Shown: one piece after another, positions 46,401 through 52,680 of the stretch | How positions within the stretch are numbered: position 1 is the first letter of the stretch | Layout of the letters: each line of letters opens with the position of its first letter | Assembly: GCA_958295905.1 (NCBI GenBank) | Contig: OY282382.1 | Location: 5,576,910 to 5,640,909, forward strand | Source: an uncultured Vicinamibacterales bacterium | GTDB taxonomy: Bacteria > Acidobacteriota > Vicinamibacteria > Vicinamibacterales > UBA8438 | Length of the DNA stretch: 64,000 nucleotides | Direction of reading: 5' to 3' | Translations under genes and position numbers: made by a program | Notes under the pieces: generated by a model | What the model was told of the DNA's origin: nothing | Database searches by the model: none | The model's input: the letters and a program-made list of their open reading frames with translations, nothing else

Positions 46401-46586
46401 TACCCCTGGTTCTGGAGTTGCCCCGGCACGGGTACGCTGGCAGAGCGCACCGACTTCATGGGCGGCGAGAAGTTCGCCGGCAACCGGTGGAACGACCTGC
46501 ACTACACGAACACCGTGAAGCGCGCGGCGCGGGCGACAGCGAGCAGTGACGAACCGGGATACGCGACGTCCTCCGTGGAGATCTGA
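43488..46586 (+). CDS. Eco57I/PglX-like N6-adenine DNA methyltransferase
   Basis: 1032 residues. Motif I ILDPCCGSGHFLVEAFELL (~308-326) binds AdoMet. Motif IV is TNVPYLASGKQ (~513), an NVPY variant of the usual NPPY, as in Eco57I/DISARM-type enzymes. LEIHPRCTQIAAFNLALAAW lies between them. The ~300-residue N-terminal helical region and a long C-terminal target-recognition part match PglX/type IIG-like enzymes. It probably methylates host DNA and marks self. No BREX (pglZ/brxC) or DISARM (drmABC) genes are in the window. The stop overlaps the next start by 1 nt. The preceding PD-(D/E)XK gene is the obvious candidate nuclease partner. Confidence 0.88.
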   Translation: MNDVLPPNLRALLARSVQAARRDAEAGTRRALDALAVGGRDPHPGMAPDVQALRCRLRAHGRQRGDRRDPRVATQEIGRLTAEVACEHWHRMLFARFLAENALLIEPAAGVAVSLAECEELAREQGADPWALAGRFAERMLPRIFRSDDPALAVTLAPETRQALERRVESLPTAVFTAGDALGWPYQFWQAERKDAVNRSGAKIGADELPAVTQLFTEPYMVGFLLHITLGAWRAGRLLASRPDLAAAARDEAALRRAVRPEAAGGYDFAWLRFVRDARDGDADERPAGPWRPAAGTFERWLRRAAELRILDPCCGSGHFLVEAFELLVRLRMDEERIALDDAIRAVLRDNLFGLEIHPRCTQIAAFNLALAAWRLAGRPIELPPLNLVCARLAPHAALEEWIALAEDAAAAGGMPAERNLFGVDDTLLCGPLRNSLTALHDLFTQAPELGSLIDPRAAEGRVFQADFESTRKTLAAALARERGSDETAERSVAAQGMARAAELLAERYTLVVTNVPYLASGKQSDVLKTFAAGRHADAKADLATLFVSRSFDWLAPHGTQAMVTPQNWLSLPRYQKLRERLLQERTWNLVARLGPGAFETIGGHVVNAALNVLSADPTAAGWRMAGIDVSAPRNQRPIQAGVPFDLPHWQQVAADPNGLPEPYTADPTQWIFHGHPCGSVVWDEKAKRTAHGPLRTDPTVLQIAVARLAGYRWPAERDPEMRLAGEMRTWVERCRALDEFADPDGIVCLPPVAREPAAADRLRRLLAAAYGADWSAATERRLLAAAAGDARPADSLEAWLHDHFFAEHCKQFHHRPFVWHVWDGHRDGFGALVHYHCFAGPDGADRRKLEALAYSYLGDWIARQEADQRDGKEGADGRLAAALDLQQQLERILEGEPPCDLFVRWKPLAAQPIGWTPDLNDGVRVNLRPFLSAELARGGRAGAGILRWKPNAAWGKDRGKEPASLRPREEYPWFWSCPGTGTLAERTDFMGGEKFAGNRWNDLHYTNTVKRAARATASSDEPGYATSSVEI

Positions 46587-47977
46587 TGGCCAGTCATCTT
46601 CCGCAGCCGGTGGGCAGACAGCGGGAGGTTCTATACCTTCCGGCTCACGGGAAGACCGTCGTGTTGGGCACCGCCGGTAGCGGAAAGACGACGTTGGCGA
46701 TTCACCGATCTCTGTATCTGTCGAATCCTTCCACGAAACACGGCGGCCCTACGCTGCTGGTGACCTTCAATCGCTGCCTAGTCATCTACATGGAACACTT
46801 GGCAGGCACCATTCAGGCACCTGTCGATGTACGTAATTTTCATCACTTTGCCCGGGGATATCTTTCGTCCAGGGGCAAATTGCCGTGGGGGAGTATCTGC
46901 GCTCCTGACGAACGGCTGCGTCTCATAGCGCAGGTAGTGAACGAAGCACGACAAACGGGCGTGCAGAGCACGACGCTGAAGCGCCCGGCGGAATTTCTTG
47001 ATGAGGAGTTCCAGTGGATACAGCAGCACGGCATCGTGAATGCGAACGATTACGTCAATGCCGAGCGAATCGGTCGTTCGACCGCGCGGGTTGCGAGATC
47101 CGAACGACCCGGCTTGTTCGACATGTACACTCGCTATCTGGATCACCGTGCGCACGCACGCAAGTCCTACGACTGGCAGGATCTCGCCAGCGCCGTCCTG
47201 CGAGAGTTCAAAGGAGATGCGACGAAACGGATGTACCGCCACGTAGTGATTGACGAGGGGCAGGATTTCTCCCCGGAGATGCTGCGCTCTCTCGCCGCCG
47301 CCATCCCGCAAGACGGAAGTCTGACGTTCTTTGGCGACGTCGTCCAACAGATATATGGCCACCGGATGTCCTGGCGCAGCGCCGGTCTGGTCAATCCGAA
47401 GATTTGGCTTTTTACCGAAAACTATCGGAACACGAAGCAAGTAGCCAGACTCGCACTCGCACTCGCGGCAATGCCGGATTTTCCAGAGGACCCCGATCTG
47501 GTTGAACCGACTGCGCCTGTCGCCGACGGCCCCCCGCCCGCGCTCGTACCATTTTCAAGCGAATCGGACGAGCGCCAGCGTGTCATATCGGCAGCCACCG
47601 AATCGGCCAGAACTGGAACTGTAGCGATCCTGTTTCGAACACGGCAGCACGAAACTAAGGTCCGGCCGTATCTTCCGACCGGCGCGAAGCGGCTTCATCG
47701 TGAACTCGATCACTGGGCTTCCGGACCGGGCTTGTTCTACGGCACGTATCACTCCGCAAAGGGGTTGGAATTCGATACGGTCTTTCTACCGTTCCTGTCG
47801 GAAGAGCGTTGGCCGCATCCGCCTGACGTTGACGCATTCGGGGAACATGAAGCAGCAATTCGGGGTTCCCGCCTGCTCTATGTTGGAATTACGCGCGCTC
47901 GGTCTTCTCTGGTGTTGACATACACGGGGCAGCCGACACGGCTGTTGCCGGGAGACACGGAGCTGTACCGGCCATGA
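46586..47977 (+). CDS. Superfamily 1 (UvrD/Rep-like) helicase
   Basis: 463 residues, shorter than UvrD (about 700), so parts of the 2B domain are missing. Walker A LGTAGSGKTT (~27-36). Motif II VVIDEGQDF (~220) shows DEGQ rather than DExx-Q variants. Motif III LTFFGDVVQQIYG, motif IV-like YRNTKQVA, motif V YHSAKGLEFDTVFLPFL (~388) and motif VI RLLYVGITRARSSL (~430) are all present. It should unwind or translocate on DNA. The start overlaps the methylase stop by 1 nt, and the next gene's ATG overlaps its own stop (ATGA). This is tight coupling with both a methylase and a DarT toxin. Confidence 0.9.
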   Translation: MASHLPQPVGRQREVLYLPAHGKTVVLGTAGSGKTTLAIHRSLYLSNPSTKHGGPTLLVTFNRCLVIYMEHLAGTIQAPVDVRNFHHFARGYLSSRGKLPWGSICAPDERLRLIAQVVNEARQTGVQSTTLKRPAEFLDEEFQWIQQHGIVNANDYVNAERIGRSTARVARSERPGLFDMYTRYLDHRAHARKSYDWQDLASAVLREFKGDATKRMYRHVVIDEGQDFSPEMLRSLAAAIPQDGSLTFFGDVVQQIYGHRMSWRSAGLVNPKIWLFTENYRNTKQVARLALALAAMPDFPEDPDLVEPTAPVADGPPPALVPFSSESDERQRVISAATESARTGTVAILFRTRQHETKVRPYLPTGAKRLHRELDHWASGPGLFYGTYHSAKGLEFDTVFLPFLSEERWPHPPDVDAFGEHEAAIRGSRLLYVGITRARSSLVLTYTGQPTRLLPGDTELYRP

Positions 47978-48684
47978 CGGGACTGATAATGGAACCGATA
48001 CGGACACGCGCGCTTCGACGCGGCATTACGAGGCTGTGCCATTTCACGCCGTCGCGGAACCTTGCGCACATCGCGAGCGATCGGCAAGGAATCCTAGCCA
48101 CCCGACATCTCGAAACCGATGAACGGTCGGTTCTTAATCCGACGGACCGAGAACGCCTGGATGGTCATCCGGACCATGTATGTTGCTCGATACAGTACCC
48201 CAACGCGTGGTATTTCAGGACGGCTCGGAAGAAGGAACAACTGTTTCGGGATTGGGTCGTACTACTCATCGAATCTCACTACTTGTGGCGGCGCGGAACA
48301 AAGTTCTGCCCGCGAAACGCCGCGGCGGCGCGCGGGCAACTGGTTGGAGAAGGGACTCAGGCGTTCAACGCCTTGTTTGCGGAGGTCGTCGAAGGCGTTC
48401 AGCGTTACCAGCGCGGGCCGAATCGGCCAGATTTTCTTCCGACCGACGAACAGGCGGAAGTTCTGGTTCCGGATCGGATTTTGCGTAACGACGTACAGGG
48501 CGTCGCCGTTCGGGACGACACGCAAGCCGCAAACGAAGTGGCTCGAATGGAGCAGCTTGGCGTGGACGTGCCTCGGTTCGTAGTCGTTCCGGAGTTCTTT
48601 GATGCGTATCGCCTCAGTGGCATGTTGCGAACCGGACGCATTCCGAACGAGATCGAGTACCAACGGGGAGAGGCGCATGACTGA
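47974..48684 (+). CDS. darT: DarT-family DNA ADP-ribosyltransferase toxin
   Basis: 236 residues. N-terminal HFTPSRNLAHIASDRQGILAT (residues ~23-43) is the DarT/DUF4433 NAD-binding opening. LNPTDRERLDGHPDHVCCSIQYPN follows. DEQAEVLVPDRILRNDVQGVAV (~159-179) contains the catalytic Glu at position 162 in the QAE context of DarT. DarT links ADP-ribose from NAD to thymidine in single-stranded DNA, blocking phage or host replication. All key residues are present, so it should be active. It is coupled to the helicase (ATGA) and overlaps the next gene by 8 nt, the usual position of its antitoxin. Confidence 0.9.
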   Translation: MTGLIMEPIRTRALRRGITRLCHFTPSRNLAHIASDRQGILATRHLETDERSVLNPTDRERLDGHPDHVCCSIQYPNAWYFRTARKKEQLFRDWVVLLIESHYLWRRGTKFCPRNAAAARGQLVGEGTQAFNALFAEVVEGVQRYQRGPNRPDFLPTDEQAEVLVPDRILRNDVQGVAVRDDTQAANEVARMEQLGVDVPRFVVVPEFFDAYRLSGMLRTGRIPNEIEYQRGEAHD

Positions 48685-50377
48685 TGATGGCAATGGGCGG
48701 GAATGGGCGTCGCACCCGCTAGCGGTCAAGTCGGAGGGAGCCTTCCTGGCCCTTGCAACCGGCGATGCCTTGGGCTGGCCGCAGGAAATCCGGCAGCGTG
48801 ACGGGTCACGCGGGATCGAGACGGTGCCGCACATCGAGTTCAAGAAGTGGACGCGGAGGAGCGGAGGACAGTACCGCCCCTTCGAGGAGATCATCGGCGC
48901 CGGGGAATACAGCGACGATACGCAGCTCATGCTCGCGGTTGCGCGCAGCCGAACGACGTACGGCGCCGACTGGTGGAAGGCGTTCGCGACCGTCGAGCTT
49001 CCGCTGTGGACGCTCTACGAGCGCGGCGGCGGCGGTGCGACGAAACGCGCGGCGCAGGCGTGGATCGACGGCGGACCGCCGTGGAAGGCCACTAAGCGAG
49101 ACGCGGTCCAGCGGTACTTCGATGCCGGCGGCAACGGGGTTGCGATGCGGGTGTTGCCGCACGCGCTGTTCCTCGCCGATCTGGACAATCCACACGATCT
49201 CGTGCGAGACGTCATCTTGGACGGATCGGCGACACATGGTCATGCCCGCGCCCTCGTCGGAGCGGTCGCGTACGCTTACGCCGCGTGGTCGTTGGTGCGC
49301 CGGACCTGCACGCTCGGGTTCGGGGAACTACTGGATTCGCTGCTCGACGAGTCCCCGGCATGGGGGACCCTTCCGCGGTCGGATCGCGGCGGCGGAACAT
49401 GGTTGGCCGCCGCCGAGCGGGTGACCGCCGGGGCGTACGAGCGGCTCTGGACGCAGACGGTCGACGAGATGCGGACACTGTTCGAGACGGCGCGGCGCGG
49501 GGTTCGGGCCGGGGCGCTCGCGGACGATCACGCGGTGCTGACCGAACTGGGGTGTTTCGGCCGCTCGAAAGGTGCGGGCACCGTCACCGCCGCCGCCGCC
49601 GCGTATCTGGTTGCGAGGCATGCCGCGCAGCCGCAACAGGGCGTCCTCCGGGCCGCCTTCGAGCCCGGGGCCGACACGGACACTCTTGCGGCGATGACCG
49701 GAGGGCTGATGGGATGCCTGGCCGGCGTCGAATGGATCCCGGGTCCGTGGCTCGACGTTCAGGACGCCGACTACCTGCGGCATATGGCGGGCCGCATCGC
49801 GGCGGGACCGAACGGGGTGGACCGCCGCGCGATTCCAGCGCGACCGGACCCGCGGGCCATTCTGTCCGAGCTGGCGCGGAACGGGGATGGCGACCTCGTT
49901 CTCGGGGAGGGAACGCGTGCGCAGGCTGAGGCGGTGGCGGATCCCAGAGCGATTGCGAAGTCGATTGCGGTCCGTGCGTGGCGGCTCAGGACGGCCGAAG
50001 GCCAAACGCTGTACGTCACGAAGGTGACCGATCGGCCCCGGCGGTCACGGGCGGCACGGCCCGGAGGCGGGAAGAATGCCGCGCAGGGCGCATTGACCGG
50101 CGCCGGAACACCAGGGGCGATAACCACGGCCGGGGCGGTGGCGGCGACTCTCGGCTCCGAGTCGCGGCCGGCCGAAGTGCTCTACGCCGAATTCTGCAAG
50201 CAACTGCACGACATCCTCCGAATGCGCGAGATGGCTCCCCAGGAAATAGTGACGGCGCTGGGTCTGGTTCCCGGACAGGTTCGCACATGGCTGGAACGGG
50301 CCGAGAAAGAGGGAGAGGTTTCGCGGGCGTCCCGGCGTCCGGTCAGGTTTGCGTTGCCGCGGAAGTCCTTGCTGTGA
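48677..50377 (+). CDS. ADP-ribosylglycohydrolase with C-terminal winged helix, apparent DarT antidote
   Basis: 566 residues. The DraG/ARH fold is clear: EGAFLALATGDALGWPQE at the start, GEYSDDTQLMLAVARS (~75-90) with the metal-binding DDT, GNGVAMRVLPHAL, and GADTDTLAAMTGGLMG (~330-345) with the second DTD metal site. ARH enzymes remove ADP-ribose from modified targets. The C-terminal ~70 residues (EFCKQLHDILRMREMAPQEIVTALGL...VRTWLERAEKEGEV) read as a winged helix, suggesting that it is guided to DNA or acts as repressor. It overlaps darT by 8 nt. The usual partner DarG is a macrodomain protein; here an unrelated hydrolase takes its place. Confidence 0.85.
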   Translation: MTDDGNGREWASHPLAVKSEGAFLALATGDALGWPQEIRQRDGSRGIETVPHIEFKKWTRRSGGQYRPFEEIIGAGEYSDDTQLMLAVARSRTTYGADWWKAFATVELPLWTLYERGGGGATKRAAQAWIDGGPPWKATKRDAVQRYFDAGGNGVAMRVLPHALFLADLDNPHDLVRDVILDGSATHGHARALVGAVAYAYAAWSLVRRTCTLGFGELLDSLLDESPAWGTLPRSDRGGGTWLAAAERVTAGAYERLWTQTVDEMRTLFETARRGVRAGALADDHAVLTELGCFGRSKGAGTVTAAAAAYLVARHAAQPQQGVLRAAFEPGADTDTLAAMTGGLMGCLAGVEWIPGPWLDVQDADYLRHMAGRIAAGPNGVDRRAIPARPDPRAILSELARNGDGDLVLGEGTRAQAEAVADPRAIAKSIAVRAWRLRTAEGQTLYVTKVTDRPRRSRAARPGGGKNAAQGALTGAGTPGAITTAGAVAATLGSESRPAEVLYAEFCKQLHDILRMREMAPQEIVTALGLVPGQVRTWLERAEKEGEVSRASRRPVRFALPRKSLL

Positions 50378-50420
50378 GTCGCCGTCATTGCACGCTGCCG
50401 GGCCCGGAAGCCCAGACGAG

Positions 50421-52673
50421 ATGCTCCCTCCCGATCAGATCCCCATGTCGTTTTCGGATGCCGGCGCGCCGGAACGTCCGTCACGCTGGCTGGGGCTCGC
50501 CACCGATCACCGGCGGCTGTTCGGCGCGCTGGAGGAGGGTTGGCTGCGTCCCGTGGGATCGCGCGCGGGCGTTCTCGTCGGCGTCGGCGCGTATGCGGTG
50601 GAGCGGGACGAGGTGCCGACGGGGCATCCCATCACGGTGCGCATGCGGCTCGATGCCGCGAAGTTGCCGGCGTTCGACGTTTCCGTCCACCGCGGCGACA
50701 AATGGTTGTCTTCCCGGATCGGCGCGTTCGAATCGACGGATGCGGCGCTGTACTGGCCGGGGGTGCTGCCGGCCTTCGCCATCGTCGGGATCTCGGTCTC
50801 GACCGAGGAAGAGCGCCGGCGTCTGGAGGGGTTGGCCCGGAGCGTGTCGAACGTCGATCTGGCGGACCTCGGCGTCGACGTCGATCCCGACGGGGGCGGC
50901 ACGGTCGAACCCGGCGATCCGCCCCCCGACGTTGCCCGGACGCTCGTGGTTCCGGAGGGCGCGGACGCAGTGCGCGGCGCCATGAGCATGGCCTTGTGGG
51001 CCGTGCCCCGGATAGATCCGTGGCTGGACGTGCTCGTGGCGAGTCTGGCGTCCGATCGGGCGCGGCTGCCGGAGCTGACGGCGGCGGTCGACGCCGGATG
51101 GTGGAGGTTTCCGCCGTGGACGCGGCCGTTGGAGGAACCGCCGCCGGCCGGCGGCGACGAATGCCTCTGGCGGGCGGCCGTGGACGTGTTTCGAGATCGG
51201 CCGGCTGACGGTCGTCCCCGGTTGCGCGACCTCGCGGAACGCATCGCGGCGGAGGCGTCGCGGCTCGGCGGTTCGACCGGTTCGGATGCGGTCGCCGCAT
51301 GGCTCGGGGCGACGCAGCGCATCCTGCGCGCGGAGTCGACGATCGACGTCGACGGTTGGCGTGCGTGTCCGGTGGGGGTCGCGATCCAACTGGTGCTGAC
51401 CCGTCCGGAGCCGGAATCGTTCAGAACGTGGTTCCAGGAACGGCCGGACCTGCCCCCGGCGGTGGCTTGGTCCGGCGCAGCGCTGTGCGGACTGCTGCAC
51501 GGATACCGGGGGCTGGACAAGCGGTTCCGCGGCGACCGGCTCCAGCGCGAGCTGCTCTCGATACACGCTCTGCGCGCGTGCGGCGGTGACGGGGCGGACG
51601 TCGACTGGCCGTCCCTGGCCGCGGAAGCGCCGCGGTGGCGCAGAAACGGCGGGGAGTTCGTGCTGTCCTGGGGCGGCCGGGAATTCGCCCGCAAGCCGGT
51701 GAAGGCGCGCGGAAAATGGCACGCGGCGGATTTCAGGGACGCCGGGGTGCGGCGCGAGGCGCAGGCGGTCGCGAGGAAGGCGGCGTGGCCGTGCCTGCAC
51801 CGGGAGATCGCATTGACGGACGGGCAGTTCCCGTTGTCGGGCACCGGCGTGGCCAAGATCGCCCGGGACGGTTCCGAACGACGACTCGACGTGCGAGGGA
51901 CGGTGCGGATGCGGTTGCCGAAAGCGACCGTCGTCGAAGATGTGCTCGACGTCGAAGCGTTTCGCCGCGCGATTGCGGTGGAGGCGGGAACGCTGCCGGA
52001 CCCGCCGGTTGCGCCGGGGCACGCCGTACGACCCGAACCCACCGGTGTCCCCGGACTGACGTACGCGCCCGACTTTCTCAGCGAACGCGAAGAAGAGAAA
52101 CTCGTGGCGGTCCTCGACCTAGCCGCCTGGAGCTCGGAGCTCCAGCGTCGCGTGCAGCATTACGGCTGGCGGTACGACTACAAGGCGAAGCGTATCGATG
52201 CGTCGATGCGCCTCGGCCCGCTCCCGGAATGGGCCGTTCGTCTCGCCCGACGCCTGGTTTCGCAAGGACTCCTGTCCGATCTCCCGGATCAGGTCATCGT
52301 CAACGAATACGTCGGTGCCCAGGGCATCGCCAAGCACGTCGACAGCGGGAGTTTCGCCGATGGTATAGCCATGATCAGCCTGTTGGAGTCGTGGGACATG
52401 GTGTTTCGCGAGAAGAAGAAAGGGGGGCGCAAGGAGATCCAGCGGCTCGACCGGCGGAGCGCGGCGATCATGACCGGCAACGCGCGCTACCGCTGGACGC
52501 ACGAGATACCGAAGCGGAAGTCCGAACCGGGCCGGGTGAAGCGCGGACGCCGCATCTCGCTGACGTTCCGCAAGGTGCTCCCCCCGGTCGATGACCGGCG
52601 CGCCGCGCCGGCCCGTGCGGGAACCGGCGCGGTCAGCGCTGGAATCGGGAGTTCCAAAAATTCCAAGGTGTAA
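50421..52673 (+). CDS. Fusion of an ART/DarT-like N-terminal domain with a C-terminal AlkB dioxygenase
   Basis: 750 residues. The AlkB-like 2OG-Fe(II) domain spans ~540-720: VIVNEYVGAQGIAKHVDSGSF (His/Asp iron ligands ~638-640), ARYRWTHEIPK (distal His ~694) and RRISLTFRKV (2OG-binding Arg). AlkB enzymes remove alkyl groups from DNA or RNA bases. Residues ~10-130 resemble the DarT opening (LATDHRRLFGALEEGWLRP) and its catalytic strand (DAALYWPGVLPAFAIVGISV), but Ala replaces the catalytic Glu, so this part may be inactive or a reader. The middle region (~130-540) is unassigned. ATG 50421 is 43 nt after the glycohydrolase stop; ATG 50445 is an alternative. It is a single operon with its neighbours. 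Confidence 0.75.
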   Translation: MLPPDQIPMSFSDAGAPERPSRWLGLATDHRRLFGALEEGWLRPVGSRAGVLVGVGAYAVERDEVPTGHPITVRMRLDAAKLPAFDVSVHRGDKWLSSRIGAFESTDAALYWPGVLPAFAIVGISVSTEEERRRLEGLARSVSNVDLADLGVDVDPDGGGTVEPGDPPPDVARTLVVPEGADAVRGAMSMALWAVPRIDPWLDVLVASLASDRARLPELTAAVDAGWWRFPPWTRPLEEPPPAGGDECLWRAAVDVFRDRPADGRPRLRDLAERIAAEASRLGGSTGSDAVAAWLGATQRILRAESTIDVDGWRACPVGVAIQLVLTRPEPESFRTWFQERPDLPPAVAWSGAALCGLLHGYRGLDKRFRGDRLQRELLSIHALRACGGDGADVDWPSLAAEAPRWRRNGGEFVLSWGGREFARKPVKARGKWHAADFRDAGVRREAQAVARKAAWPCLHREIALTDGQFPLSGTGVAKIARDGSERRLDVRGTVRMRLPKATVVEDVLDVEAFRRAIAVEAGTLPDPPVAPGHAVRPEPTGVPGLTYAPDFLSEREEEKLVAVLDLAAWSSELQRRVQHYGWRYDYKAKRIDASMRLGPLPEWAVRLARRLVSQGLLSDLPDQVIVNEYVGAQGIAKHVDSGSFADGIAMISLLESWDMVFREKKKGGRKEIQRLDRRSAAIMTGNARYRWTHEIPKRKSEPGRVKRGRRISLTFRKVLPPVDDRRAAPARAGTGAVSAGIGSSKNSKV

Positions 52674-52680
52674 GGAAACG

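Noticed and set aside
43488..46586. BREX or DISARM system around the methylase
   Set aside because: No pglZ, brxC/brxL, drmA, drmB or drmC genes are in the window; the methylase alone does not make either system.
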